Shown here piece by piece: positions 1-11,107 of a DNA stretch of 64,000 bases; position 1 is the first letter of the stretch; the number at the start of each line of letters is the position of its first letter. The notes under the pieces are model-generated. The model did no database searches and was not told the DNA's origin. It saw only the letters and a program-made list of their open reading frames with translations. A program made the translations under genes and the position numbers. The stretch comes from Opisthorchis felineus (Eukaryota; Platyhelminthes; Trematoda; Opisthorchiida; Opisthorchiidae): the NCBI GenBank assembly GCA_004794785.1, contig SJOL01007370.1, positions 219,842 to 283,841 of the forward strand. Reading direction: 5' to 3'.

Positions 1-2354
1 TTTCCGGGAAGCTCTCATATACAATAAACTCCAAAGACAGTCTGAAATGTTTTGATACCAGAGTTAGCACATGAAGCTCGCGAATAACCGCTGTAAGCGC
101 GAGTGAAATGAAAAGAGAAAATCGGAGAATGCGACCACGCCTGTATTGTATGTAATTTTGTACAAATGCGCGTTTTTGTGGTTTTTGCGTATTCAAACAA
201 AAATCGTTTATGAAATTGATGAAATACGTAACTTTCTAATGAAAGCAAAAGAAAGGTACAAAACACCACACAGTTGACCCAACCGACACACGTCGTTGAC
301 ATGGTAAGGTTTTCAAGCTCAGAGCACACATTTTATTAGGCAACAAGTTTTCTCAATTCGGCTAGTTAGTGCTTGGAATAACTTTCCCCCGACGGTTGTT
401 CACGCTGCATCTAGTGCCTAATTCAAAGCGGTTTTAGGCGCTTTTCTAGGTGAGTCCTCGCGGTGGCAAGCTTACTGCCCCGCGCTGAGAACTTAGGGAT
501 CAGTGCTACACCCTTTTTCGCTTGTGCCTATCAGGTGAACGGAAGCCGCTGAACAGCAAGAACAAACCCAACCCGGAAAGCTTGGGCGAAAGCCTCGATC
601 CTGTGTATCAATCTGTGAATCCGTAAAATTCAGAGATAAGCCAAATGAACGCACGAAAACATGCCGTGATAATGGCCTCCTTCGTGAACAATAGTGGAAA
701 GCTTTAAAGGGCGTTGTCAAGAGCGAGTGAGTTGAGCCTGTGTTAGGATTGTGCAGACAGGAATAAGAGTTCTTCTGGGGATATTCCTTGTTTGGGTGTA
801 AATCATAATACGTTGTTGAGGTTACATAGGGAGCTGACGAGAAACCAAAGAAAGAGTAGCATATAATTCGGGGAGACAAAATGGAAACCAAATTCAAACA
901 GGCTAAACGGGGAAGTCTCGAAGTGAATACTCCCCTTCATTTCAGGAATATCGTGCAATGTGGCACGTGTAGTTATTCGGTGTCCATGTCTAATGCGAAT
1001 TGCGTCCAAAAAGATTTTCTGTCACTTGGCTTGGAGACCGACGCTGCACCAGCCAATCAGAATACAGGAAATCTATTGACGCAGCCCCAGCCCTGCACGC
1101 GTTGGGGCGAGTGCTGGAGGTGGATGCTGTTGCCAGCCTTGTGATGGGCAATATCCTCCATAGTGTATTCGTTGAAGGCTGTATTCATCAGTAATATCCA
1201 TATTCCCAGTTATCTGTAATAATCTAGGTGCTTCGGCCGGCGTTATCAGCAATGGAAGCAATCGATTGAAGTATGTCCACTGTTTTCATTCTTATCTGTT
1301 TAGTTTGATGGGCTTGATTTCAGGGTGGGCGTTCTGACTTCATAATTTTATGCTTCCTTTTAGCGGAGAGCAGCATCAGTACCTCCCGGGTAAGTTGTAT
1401 CACTCCTGGTTTAATATCCTTGTTGCAGAGGAGCCGCCAGACACAACCGAATCGCTGAATACATAGCTTGGGTAAGTCATGTTTTTCATTCTGGTGTTGC
1501 ACGAATGAGTGATACTGGCACTGAAATAGTAATTAGTTTAGCATATCAAGAGGCTTTCGGTTAGCCCATTGAATCGCGCCATATCCAGGACACGGCTGGA
1601 TTTCACGTATAAATGTATGCATCCAGGCTACTACTACAATGTCGACTACTTCGGGTTAATAATTTAACCCCTCCTGTGTCTGGGAGAATCCACGTCATCT
1701 TCGGCGAGATCCGTGGTTGTTTCCGTCGTTGCTTGTAAGCTCGTGAATGCCCCCTGTATCTGAAACCATGGTTCCAGTGCGTGAAAATCGTTTGCCGATG
1801 TATGTGCCTCACCTAGAATTTCCTCTTGGGCGGCAGATTAGGGAACTTAGACTTACGTCAGAACGGAAGACAATTCGATAACCGTCCGAGAGTTATTAGT
1901 CCTAGACTTTGTTGAGCGAATATGGCGGCTAGAACGAGAGCTCACCCAGGTAGGCTAATACCCGTCCGTTAGAGGGGCACCTGCTCAAACAGGAACTGTC
2001 ACACCATGGCAGGTGTACTTTTAAGACGGTTCTCTTTTTTTTACCTAACGGCCGGAATAGCTGAAAAAACTCGCTTAGGACAAACCCGTAAATATTTTGC
2101 ATATAATACATTAAGGAAATGTATGTGCTTAAATATATATCCCTCAACCGGTTGGGTTAATCGCACCGGTGAAGCAGTAAAGCATCAGTGTCAACACTGA
2201 TGTTGCTGTCTTTGATGATGATGAATCGCACCGGAAAGCGTTTAGAGCGAGCCATGGGAGAAAAATAACCGATAAATCATAGGGCAAAACTGAATTCCCT
2301 AATTCACGTAAATACACTGGGCATCGACGAAGTTCGATTAAAATAAAATAATAA
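1..2354. other. Stretch without a recognised gene
   Basis: I see no convincing exon, RNA gene or named repeat here. Open frames exist on both strands (for example minus 493-897 and plus 1000-1194) but they have ordinary chance composition and no recognised motif. The plus frame around 1066-1180 reads as a smooth mixture of hydrophobic and charged residues after an AG at 1069-1070, but the acceptor lacks a clear pyrimidine tract, so I do not call it. Short CAG/ATG-type runs occur near 2190-2225. Confidence 0.5.
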
Positions 2355-2541
2355 TAAATCGTTCAGCTGTAACACCCTTTTGGTGCCTAGCTGCCATACC
2401 GCCCGAAGGAAGCACGAGGGCTGGGATACTGCCAGGTTGCCCAAACCTAGACAGGGTAAGTCGAGAGGTAGAGGCCGGGTTCGAACCACGGACCTTCCGG
2501 TCAGTAAATTCGCACTCTTACCACTTGAGCCATCTCGCCCC
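2355..2541 (-). repeat. tRNA-derived SINE, family A, copy 1
   Basis: Read on the minus strand the element begins GGGGCGAGATGG, passes a tRNA-like A box region, and has the B box GGTTCGAACC at about 2478-2487, followed by the body (CCTAGACAGGG, CAGTATCCCAGCCCTCGTGC in reverse) and an ending in AGCTGAACGATT and an ATT-rich tail. The same roughly 185-base unit recurs at 6828, 7858, 13358, 33425, 40032 and 47577. A pol III promoter of this kind is known for SINEs derived from tRNAs; mobilisation by a non-LTR element in trans is inferred. Confidence 0.8.
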
Positions 2542-3182
2542 AAGAAAACCGAGGACAGGAGGACAAGGACAACACTTAGGTAGTACGATAAAGTGAAAAC
2601 AGCTAGGCCTTGAGGAAAAACGCTAAGTTTTCTTACCGGATAACGACATGGAGAATGTGCAGTGTGGAACTATCCACTACCGTGGTTGATTTTATCGGTC
2701 GCCACGCGACCTAAAGCTGCCACCTTGACGTGGTGGTCGGGCTGAGTGCTGCAATGATCCCGCGGGCTACACTGGCTGGAACGTCGTTCCACAAAGTGCA
2801 ACCATGCCAGGAAGGCCAAAGTGGAGCAGTCTGAGCAAGAGCAGCGATACCCCGTACTACGAGTAATCGTGCTACGAGGCGGTCTGGGGGTAAAGCGTAC
2901 TGTCCTCTGCGACAGGAGTGTGAAGTTAGTAAGGTGTTTCCTCGATGCTGCCTTCCCCCAAGGAAGGTCGGGTTAGAAAAGGTCGGCCCCTAAAACCACA
3001 CTCTCCGATTACCCAACGGTTGTCCGTGACCGCCGGCTCATTATCCAATACGGTCGAAATGCTTTTAAAACCAAAGAGTCCGGTGCTGCTCCAAAGGCAC
3101 CTGCTATGCGCAGCCGCATCAGGAATGATGCAGTAATGCCTTATTCCCTGCGACCTCGGGTTAGGCCAACCCTGCAGCCGAG

Positions 3183-3395
3183 CAGGTCAGACTATTGAGT
3201 CATCGGCTCCGGGCAGGGTCCCCAAAGAAAACCCTACTGTCCGCTGCCTCGTGGGTCAGACTTTTAAGTCAGAGGCTAGGGGCAGGGTCCCTGAACAAAA
3301 CCCTACATCCTCCCACTGCCTTGTGGGTCAGACTTTTGAGTCAAAAGCTCAACGTGGGGTACCTCAACCAAACCCCCTTCCTCAGCCTGGGCAAC
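3183..3395 (+). repeat. Three ~70-base tandem repeats in the element leader
   Basis: The motif GGTCAGACT-TT(A/G)AGTCA recurs at about 3184, 3254 and 3325, each followed by a GGGCAGGGTCCC-like or related block and AAAACCCTAC. The period is near 70 bases and the third unit is the most diverged. It sits upstream of the endonuclease start of the family-1 element, so it may be promoter or leader repeats of that element. The role is inference only. Confidence 0.7.
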
Positions 3396-3583
3396 CGGGA
3401 AGTATCATTTGCCCGCGCAGTTCGGTGTCCACCGACGTCCCTCCCCAACCCCTTCCCACCACACAAACAAACGTCACTGTGTCACTTGACTGTCAGTTGT
3501 CTGACTGAAGGGTCTTATGCTCCTCACTGCCTATTAACGGTAAACAAAATAACACCCTTCTAAATCCACGAGACTGTTTCTAT

Positions 3584-4744
3584 ATGGGATCTTTTAACGT
3601 CCGTACTCTATGTCAAATTGGCAAACAGGAAATGTTTGCTGAACCCCTATATCCCCTTAAAATTGATGCATGCTGTGTCTCCGAAACACGCATACAAGAC
3701 CCAGGCGTGGTTATGCATCTCAGAACGCCAAGGATGAACCCAGCTCTTCCACATTTCTGCCTCCGTGTGTCCGATGACCCAGAAGCGATGGCTCGTGGAA
3801 TATATGGCGTGGGAGTTGCACTCAGCCCCAGAGCTGAACGCGCTCTGCTGGATCGGATCCCAGTGAACAGTCGTCTTTGGGCTGTCTGGTTATCCAGTTC
3901 AATCAAGCTCAATGCTTCTCGGCGTAGAAAGCGGTGCCTGTTTGTAGTGTCGGCTTATGCCCCAACGGATTGCAGTTCTGATGCTGAGAAGGATACTTTC
4001 TATCGGGAGCTATCCGGGCTCATTCGTCAAACAAAAAGCACTGACATTGTGATCCTTGCAGGCGATTCGAATGCTCAAGTCGGTCGTCTGTGCTCTTTGG
4101 AATCACATTTGGGCGGTCGATTCGCAGTCGATTCCCGCCGCACAGACAACAGAGATCGACTCCTTCAGTTGTGTGCTGATCATGAACTGTTTCCGGCAAG
4201 TACAAACTTTCAACATAAACGTTCGCATCGCGTAACCTGGCTGCCACCAACTGCAAATCAACCGTGGACCCAGTTGGACCACGTGGCCATCAGCCACCGG
4301 TGGAGAGCCACAATTCATGACTGCCGTTTCCTCTCTAGCACTCCACCTGATTCCGATCACGCCATGGTGCGTGCACGCCTGACAGTTCGCTTCCCTTCAG
4401 GCCCTCGCAAATTAGCAAGAAGCATGCCAATCCACTATCTTCGAAGAACTACCATAGCTGAACAGTATCAATCTGAGTTAGCCCAACAACTCTCCACAGT
4501 AAACCAATACTGTGGTGGCAGTGAGCATGTGGATGGTGCGTGGCAAAATGTGAAAGGAGCTATGTTAGCGGCGTTCAGTGCTGTCTGTCCGACCTCTCCA
4601 ATTCGACCACAAGATCACTGGATGTCGTCGAGATCGCTTTCCATGATTGATGCTAGGAAAACTATACCAGCAGGCAACGAGTACGACGGCGCACGCAAAT
4701 CCCCCAAACGCCAAATAGTGAAGAGTCTAAGGAAAGACCGATAG
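3584..4744 (+). CDS. Family-1 retrotransposon endonuclease (AP-endonuclease-like), broken at its end
   Basis: The frame begins at an ATG and encodes 386 residues of an exonuclease/endonuclease/phosphatase fold, the apurinic-type nuclease that nicks the target for target-primed reverse transcription. Visible family positions are the N-terminal FNVRTL (4-9), SETR (33-36), SAYAPTD (123-129), GDSNAQVG (160-167, with Ser where many relatives have Phe), QLDHV (230-234) and the catalytic SDHAM (257-261). The frame stops at TAG 4742-4744. The next frame, starting at 4741, continues the same protein (SSGVAMGNSRALIRSTGLRK region) to a TAG at 4922-4924, so the stop reflects a shift rather than a natural end. 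In an intact element this and the RT would be one polyprotein. Confidence 0.8.
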   Translation: MGSFNVRTLCQIGKQEMFAEPLYPLKIDACCVSETRIQDPGVVMHLRTPRMNPALPHFCLRVSDDPEAMARGIYGVGVALSPRAERALLDRIPVNSRLWAVWLSSSIKLNASRRRKRCLFVVSAYAPTDCSSDAEKDTFYRELSGLIRQTKSTDIVILAGDSNAQVGRLCSLESHLGGRFAVDSRRTDNRDRLLQLCADHELFPASTNFQHKRSHRVTWLPPTANQPWTQLDHVAISHRWRATIHDCRFLSSTPPDSDHAMVRARLTVRFPSGPRKLARSMPIHYLRRTTIAEQYQSELAQQLSTVNQYCGGSEHVDGAWQNVKGAMLAAFSAVCPTSPIRPQDHWMSSRSLSMIDARKTIPAGNEYDGARKSPKRQIVKSLRKDR

Positions 4745-4951
4745 CTCTGGTAGACATCGAAAGTTCGGGAGTTGCTATGGGAAACAGCCGTGCCCTGATA
4801 CGATCGACTGGCCTTAGGAAAGCAACGATCAGTGAAACGATAAGTGAAAAAGACGGCTCATTAATTCACTCGCAAAAACGTCGACTGGAAAGGTGGGCCG
4901 AACACTTCGAAGAACAGTTCAGCTAGCCTCCTGCAACAGCCTGTAGAGATA
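4745..4951 (+). pseudogene. Displaced linker of the family-1 polyprotein
   Basis: This short stretch stays open in the frame starting at 4741 and encodes the segment that joins nuclease to RT, including a KRRLERWAEHFEEQFS block. That block, a tryptophan-rich segment ahead of the RT, is also implied by the second family near 8560-8790. A TAG at 4922-4924 falls where relatives have Trp, and the frame changes again before the RT frame. These are the two breaks that separate the nuclease from the polymerase in this copy. Confidence 0.65.
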
Positions 4952-6567
4952 GTGCATACAGGCGAATGGAATGTAAACCTTGATCGACCGTCGGAAGAAG
5001 AAATAAGGTACGAAATATCCGTACTAAAACGTGAGAAGGCACCAGGACCGGACGGTCTCTATCCAGCCCACTTCAAAGAAGGCGGAGAATCCCTGGTGAC
5101 CCATCTGACAAAGCTTATTGGTGCTATATGGAACGAAGTCCAGGTGCCTCCAGAATGGGGCATGTCGACAGTTATCCCTATCTTCAAAAAGGGTACGCGG
5201 ACGCTGCGTGAAAACCACCGTGGCATCAGCCTGTTAGCTGTGGCATCGAAGGCGCTCTCTGTTCTTATCCTTCGAAGGTTGACTGAACACAGGGAGAGAC
5301 AGATCCGTGAAAACCAAGCTGGGTTCCGTCCTGCAAGAGGATGCATCGATCATATCTTCACCCTCCGACAGATTCTGGAACAGCGACACTGCTTCCAGCA
5401 ACCAACAATGGTTGTGTTTCTTGATCTGAAAGCTGCCTTTGACTCTGTGGACCGTCAGGCACTATGGCAGTGTCTGTGGAGCAAAGGTGTCCCCCATAAA
5501 TTCTTGACCCTCCTTAAGGCGCTGTACGCCAACTCCCGCGGCCGTGTGAAGGTCTACGGGAAGCTCTCTTCTGAGTTCACCACATCAAGTGGTGTCAGGC
5601 AGGGCTGTCCTCTTTCACCTTTCCTCTTCAACTTCGTCATTGATACGATCATGGAAGACTCACTATCAGCCTCTAATGCCTGTGGGGTCGAAGTGCTCCC
5701 AGGGCGTCCGCTCACAGATATCGAGTACGCAGACGACATAGCTCTTCTTGGATCTGACTCCGTGGTAATGCAAACAATATTAAATAATCTAAATAATTCC
5801 GCCTCACGGTTTGGCATGCGCTTCACACCTGCAAAGTGTAAAGTGCTACTGCAAGACTGGGTGGGCTCGAACCCTAGCCTCATGCTTGCGGATGAACCGA
5901 TTGAGGTAGTAGACAAATTTGTTTACCTGGGCAGCTGTATCAGTCCCGGTGGTCTCGCGAAAGATGATATTTCCATCCGGATTGGGAAGGCCAGAGCAGC
6001 TTTTGTGAACCTGCGTCACCTGTGGCGTAGGCGTGACATCAGCTTATCCGTCAAGGGTCGAGTTTACAATGCTGCGGTGCGCTCTATATTACTATACGGA
6101 TCAGAAACCTGGCCGCTGCGCGCCGAGGACGTCAAAAGACTTTCAGTGTTTGACCATCGATGTCTTCGGAGCATTGCCCGAGTCTGGTGGGAACACCGGA
6201 TAAGCAATGCTGAAGTACGTCGAATGGTATTCGGAAGAAATAACTCACCCTCGATAGATGAACTAATCACACTGCATAAGTTGCGCTGGCTTGGTCGCGT
6301 GCTGCGTATGCCAGTCGACCGACTTCCTCGAAGGGTTCTTTTCGCACAACCACGTAAAGGGTGGAAACGAGCCAGAGGCGGTCAAACAATGACTTGGCGC
6401 TAACTATGAAAGTCATTATCAGTAAACTCAGCTGTGCTGGTCATTGCCGTCTCCTTGGATGGGGACCCCGAGACGGGCCACATCAATGGTTAGAGACCTT
6501 TTCAGACATGGCCCAGCCGCGCCCTCAATGGCGCTCGTGCATCCGAGCTATTGCCTTGAATGCATAG
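4952..6567 (+). pseudogene. Family-1 reverse transcriptase, core open, C terminus frameshifted
   Basis: The main frame is open from 4952 to 6403 (483 codons; it enters from the linker, so the GTG at 4952 is not a real start). RT motifs appear in order: PGPDG (31-35), NQAGFRP (121-127), LDLKAAFDSVDR (157-168), GVRQGCPLSPFLFNF (214-228) and EYADD (258-262), so the catalytic aspartates are present. The C-terminal region has [29 protein letters not shown] and the WLGRVLRMP motif. Near 6400 the frame stops, and the frame ending at 6567 continues it (LLGWGPRDGPHQWLE, then MAQPRPQWRSC), so one indel lies close to 6400. The role would be cDNA synthesis at the nicked target. This copy cannot make the full polyprotein. 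Confidence 0.82.
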
Positions 6568-6827
6568 CTCCCTTCCCAATTCCCCCACTTAACAGTCCAC
6601 TGACAGTGCTGTATTTGCGCACCAATTTATCAGCTGCAACCTCCAATACGCAGCTACCTACCTCACCTTCCCAAATCATCGGTGAACGAAACTGTGGCAG
6701 CTATAGCTACTGTACGACAAGTACGCAGTTCTTACAGCTGACAATGATGATGATCGGTTGCCACACCACCCGATCCTACGCACAAGTAGTCCATAGACTT
6801 GGTAGAGAATGGTTGGTCATCCCGAAT

Positions 6828-7010
6828 GTTTCCACGACCCTCGGTGGTTAAGGAGCGAACTTACTGGCCGGAAGGTCGGTGGTTCAAACGCAGCCTCGGC
6901 ATCTCGACTACTTGGCTTCCTGGCTGCAATTCAGCCCTCGTGCTACTTCGATTGGATGACAGCCAGCCACCGAAAGGATGTTACAGCTGAACGATAATAG
7001 TTATTATTTT
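6828..7010 (+). repeat. tRNA-derived SINE, family A, copy 2
   Basis: Plus-strand copy with CTGGCCGGAAGGTCGGTGG and the B box GGTTCAAACG at about 6881-6890, the CTCGTGC and GATGACAGCC body, and the end ACAGCTGAACGATAAT followed by a TTATTATTTT tail. The first 20 bases are more diverged than in the other copies. It lies just after the 3' end of the family-1 retrotransposon. Confidence 0.75.
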
Positions 7011-7857
7011 ACCCAACAAAGGGGCAGCCGAGTGTCTGTCAGGTGATGAACAGTCTTCGACATCTAGATCCTGAACCGTTTGGTCCTCATTTAGAGAACG
7101 TTTTGCCATGGCTTTCCATCCTGGTAAAAAGAGCAACCACTAAGACACCACACACGGACCTATGAATGTGGTCCTATGTTCAGAATAAGGATTGTCAGAA
7201 TTTTCACTCGAGGCTATCACCTTCCTTCATCAGGAATTTCAATCTTGCAGTTTTTTACACTGACATGAAGGCAGCCTTCTTTCTCATCCGTCTATGGAGC
7301 AACCAGAATCTAGTTGCTTATTTCTAGACACGAAAAGTCAGAGTTGTGTACCTTTTTAGTGCAGTTCCCCCATCGAGGAATCCTCCCCCTAAGGACCCAT
7401 TTTTGAAGGCTTGTTTTATTGCTTGTCTCCGCCCGAGAATACATCAGAACAGAAGCAACAGTTTTCGCTTTCCCAAGTGGCCGATTCGAAATACCCTTCT
7501 CCATTCACCCGGTTATATTAGTGGATTCGGCTTTTCGGAATAGATCGGCTTCACTTACAGGACGACCTTTCAATCGGCAGTCCCAAAATCTCATATTGTC
7601 AACAAGCGTTCACATTAGTGAAGTTTTAATAGCATTGTTTTGGTCTAACTTAACCGATAGACCAGCCTTGGATACAAGCTCAGCGTCACTCGTCAGATTG
7701 CAGTTAATAGAACTGAGGAATACTAAACCACGCAAAACAGTTCAGCGATCTTTAAGTTTTAATGGTTCATGTCGTTTTCTTTATGTTATGTGACAAATTT
7801 TCTCGTTTGGTGAATCTCTTTAGAGCTTGGGTTAATGGAATAAGTAGTTCCAACGGC
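7011..7857. other. Spacer without recognised content
   Basis: No exon, motif or named repeat seen. The plus frame 7419-7793 is open for 124 codons but has no recognised domain, and the opposite frames overlap it with similar quality, which argues for chance. Confidence 0.5.
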
Positions 7858-8052
7858 CCAGATAAAAATCGTCCAGCTGTAGCACCCTTCCGGTGCCTAG
7901 CTGCCATGCCACCTGAAGGAAGCACGAGGGCTGGGATACTGCCAGGTTGCCCAAGCCTAGACAGGGGAAGTCGAGAGGCGGAGGTCGGGTTCGAACCACG
8001 GACCTTCCGGTCAGTAGATTCGCGCTCTAACCACTTGAGCCATCTCGCCCCA
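7858..8052 (-). repeat. tRNA-derived SINE, family A, copy 3
   Basis: This is the best preserved minus-strand copy, from CGTCCAGCTGTAGCACCC near 7870 through the B box complement GGTTCGAACC near 7988 to CATCTCGCCCC at 8042-8051. It is very close to the copy at 2355, including the CTCTAACCACTTGAGCC anticodon-arm-like block, so the two are probably young. Confidence 0.82.
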
Positions 8053-8209
8053 GATAACGTAGTGTAACCACCATGTGTCGACCACGGAATTCTGAGAGCA
8101 TTCAATACTTGTAGCATTGACCTCAGGGAAAATGGAAATACCATCCCACCGTCAAGAAAGCAACGGGTTGCGAACGGTGTTTCACCTCGCCAGTACTGAA
8201 AAGGTGCCA

Positions 8210-8350
8210 CGAGTCCTCATTAGTTTTCTACGGAACAAGTCGCCATACATGTTTCAACCCCCAACCTGGAGGGCCAGGAGATTGCGTTCGTCAGAGCTCT
8301 AACCATTGACGAACCTGGTGTGAGAGACTCTGCGAGTGTTGCGCTGTCGC
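8210..8350 (-). repeat. Second tRNA-like repeat (SINE-like family B)
   Basis: On the minus strand this reads CTCTCACACCAGGTTCGTC, GTTAGAGCTCTGACGA (A-box-like) and, after CTCCTGGCCCTCCAGG, GGGGTTGAAAC (B-box-like). A second copy in plus orientation lies at 61525-61665 with the same CTCCTGGCCCTCCAG block and GTGTGGCGACGTGTTTCGTA ending. It is not the same sequence as family A. I infer a second SINE or old tRNA-derived repeat. Confidence 0.55.
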
Positions 8351-8489
8351 CCCCCCCCCATTATAGCTCAGTGGGTCGCGGAGGTACATGGACCGTACCA
8401 CGGTACGGTACAGTACGGTCTCTTCGAGCCGAAACTTCTGTTTGTGGTACAACCCATTTAACCTCGTCCAAACACTGGATCTCTGATAT

Positions 8490-10055
8490 GACCGTGCTTT
8501 CACTGGAGGCCTGGCGACAGACTTCCCATGAAGGCAACCACAACCCCACCCGACGCATCATCCGATGCCAGGTGAAACTGAGTGTCCATGCAGACCGTGA
8601 AGCCTGGTTTACCCGAAAGCCCGGAGAAATGAAAGATGCAAAAAATGCTGGGAACATTCGCAAGCTCTTCCACGTGATTCGTTCTACTGGTTATCGGAAG
8701 CCTCTTGTCAGCGAAATTATCAGGCACCTGAATGACTCTCTGATATCCAGCAAAGCAGGCACATTAATTTGAGCAGCAATTCAGTTGCCCACTTGTTACC
8801 TCCAATCCGGAATCCTGGCCTTCAGCAAAAAGGTGGACTGTGAACATGGAACCGCCCCCGGCCTCAGAAGTGTCCGCGTGTATATCTCTACTCAAACGTC
8901 ATCGTGCTCCTCGCGCTGACGGCCTCTTACCTGCTATGTTAAAGGGTGGTGACGAATTCCTCAGGCAGCCTCTGTCTAGCCTATTTGTGTCTATCTGGGA
9001 GAAAGAGGCCGTTCCAGATAACTGGGGTGAATCGATAATAGTGCCGATTTTCAAAAAAGGTAGTCGCAGTCACCGCGAGTAACCTCATGAGTGTCAGTTT
9101 GACTCCCATTGTAACAAGGCTTCTGTCCTCACTGATTCTTCGTCGGCTTATGGCGGCACGCGAATCCTTGACCCGTGAGCATCAAGCGGGATTTCGACCG
9201 GGTAGAAGCTGTGTCGACCACGTCGTCACACTCCGTCAGGTGTTAGAGCAAAGCCATATGGACAGACGAGCCACAATCTTGGCATTCCTTGACTTCAAGG
9301 TTGCATTTAATTCTGTCGATCGGTCAATGCTGTTAACCATGCTTGCTCAACAGAGTATGCTGCAGAAGTTTGTGAACATAGTCCGGTCCCTGTATTCACA
9401 TTCTTCTGGGCGTGCGAGAGTGTGTGGTGAGTTCTCCAAGAGCTTCCCTACAAGAAGTGCTGTCCGACAAGAATGTCCACTCTCTACATTCTTGTTCAAC
9501 TTCGTCACTGATTAACTAGTGAGGCGAACGCTCGAGGGTCTTCAAAACCCCAATGTTCACATTGTTGCTAGTGAGAACCATGTCGATCTGGAGTACGCAG
9601 ACGATGTCGCTCTCATCTTTGAAGAGGAAGGTGCAGCACAAACTCTGTTGAATATGCTGACCACCATCACATCACCTTTGGACATATGCCTTGCATCTTC
9701 AAAGCGTAAAGTCACGCTTCAGAACGTGCACCCTCTGAACATACCCTTAACAATTCGAGGAGAATCACTGGAGGTTTTGGAGAATTTTACATACATTGGT
9801 AGTTGTATTAGCTCTGACAGAAGTGTGTCTCATGAAGTCAGTTCAGGAATATCGAAGGCTCAAGTTATGTTTGTTAATTTGCGTCACTTGTGGCGTCAAA
9901 GACATATCGCTGAGTCTTAAGGGTCGCGTGCACCAAGCTACAGTAAGGGCTGTATTGTTGTATGGCTGCTAGACGTGGCCTCTGTGGACAGGTCATCATC
10001 ATCATCATCGACAGCATGACAGCAGTGTTCAACACCGATGCTTCGCTGCCATACA
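8490..10055 (+). pseudogene. Family-2 non-LTR reverse transcriptase, broken copy
   Basis: Plus-strand pieces of one RT run through 8490-8770 (pre-RT region with DREAWFTRKPGEMKDAKNAG), 8840-9082 (fingers, IVPIFKKGSRS), 9087-9515 (HQAGFRPGRSCVDHV, LDFKVAFNSVDRS, then a degraded VRQECPLSTFLFNFV) and 9519-9920 (LEYADDVALI, TYIGSCIS, NLRHLWRQ). Stops or shifts separate them. Around 9930-10050 a degraded match to the LLYGC-TWPL and VF.HRC region follows, then the similarity ends. It differs from family 1 and is closest to the copies at 10078-11107 and 37640-38690. The coding breaks make it non-functional. Confidence 0.75.
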
Positions 10056-10077
10056 ACCATGATTTATTTGAAAGCCT

Positions 10078-11107
10078 TATTGAGAAGGAAAGAATAAAGG
10101 TGGACGGGGAACGGACTTAGTGTTAGCTTACTACAATCATTCCGAGGTGCCTACGCCTCCAGACACTCATTCAGGCAATCTGGATAGAAACTGACAACAA
10201 GATCGCCACTGACATCGGTTGGCAGCCATATCTTGCAGCGTCTCCAACCAGGCACAGTGAGGATCACGCGGTCCCNNNNNNNNNNNNNNNNNNNNNNNNN
10301 NNNNNNNNNNNNNNNNNNNNNNNNNNNNNNNNNNNNNNNNNNNNNNNNNNNNNNNNNNNNNNNNNNNNNNNNNNNNNNNNNNNNNNNNNNNNNNNNNNNN
10401 NNNNNNNNNNNNNNNNNNNNNNNNNNNNNNNNNNNNNNNNNNNNNNNNNNNNNNNNNNNNNNNNNNNNNNNNNNNNNNNNNNNNNNNNNNNNNNNNNNNN
10501 NNNNNNNNNNNNNNNNNNNNNNNNNNNNNNNNNNNNNNNNNNNNNNNNNNNNNNNNNNNNNNNNNNNNNNNNNNNNNNNNNNNNNNNNNNNNNNNNNNNN
10601 NNNNNNNNNNNNNNNNNNNNNNNNNNNNNNNNNNNNNNNNNNNNNNNNNNNNNNNNNNNNNNNNNNNNNNNNNNNNNNNNNNNNNNNNNNNNNNNNNNNN
10701 NNNNNTTTGACGCCATAGGTGCCTCAAATTAGCAAACGCGACCCGAGCCTTGCAGATTCGTGCATTGACCTTATCTGTCACACTACAATCAGAACCAATA
10801 CAACTTCCCAGATACGTAAAACGCTCAACAACTTCCAGTGCCTCTCCCTGGATTGTAAGTGGCGTGTTCAGTGACTGCATGTCCAGCAGCATGACCTTAC
10901 ACTTTGTGGGTGCAAAGTGCATACCAAAGGACGGGATAACTTTGGTCAGTTCATCCAAAAAGGGCAGGTGATGCAAGCAGTCTTCAAGTTTTTTCACCAA
11001 CGATGCCGCAGAAGTGTTGCTGGTTTTGGATGGGGTCAACAGATTAGTAACGAGGTGAAAACAGGTATTTGGTTGTACAGCAGGTAATTCAATCGCAGAA
11101 AACATCC
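10078..11107 (-). pseudogene. Family-2 RT C-terminal fragment, minus strand, containing the gap
   Basis: Read on the minus strand from 11105 it encodes the MHFAPTKCKVMLLD, TYLGSCIGSDCSV and NLRHLWRQ blocks, is then interrupted by the N run, and resumes at about 10275 with GPRD and a [18 protein letters not shown] tail ending near 10167. The 3' trailer (10078-10165) matches, inverted, the trailer at 11395-11475. So a minus-strand copy sits inside or against the plus-strand copy. It may be a nested insertion, an inversion or an assembly artefact across the gap. Confidence 0.7.
10276..10705. other. Assembly gap (430 N)
   Basis: Run of undetermined bases inside the minus-strand family-2 fragment. 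Its length may be an estimate. Any frame drawn across it is artificial. Confidence 0.99.

Larger units (their letters stand above)
2705..6757 (+). mobile_element. Non-LTR retrotransposon, family 1, near full length
   Basis: About 4 kb with a 5' leader (2705-3583) holding a 70-base tandem repeat, an endonuclease frame (3584-4744), a reverse-transcriptase frame (4952-6567 after one shift) and a 3' end closing in ACAGCTGACAATGATGATGAT near 6740-6757. The order endonuclease, RT, and a C-terminal region with an LYGSETW motif and a WLG(H/R)VLRM motif resembles RTE-like elements common in flukes; the exact clade is inferred. Fragments of the same family lie at 12585, 18075, 23820 and 34555. The 5' limit is judged by similarity to the 12585 fragment. 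At least one nonsense change and three frame changes break it, so this copy looks dead although its RT core is open. Confidence 0.8.

Noticed and set aside
1000..1194. Plus frame with exon-like composition near the window start
   Set aside because: The possible acceptor at 1070 has no pyrimidine tract and neighbouring frames on both strands are equally open.
7858..8052. True tRNA gene at the tRNA-like head
   Set aside because: The head is attached to a shared body and tail repeated at several sites and does not show a complete cloverleaf, so it is a SINE.
10167..11105. A single 312-codon protein across the gap
   Set aside because: The frame crosses 430 undetermined bases; its continuity is artificial, though both ends do belong to the same retroelement family.
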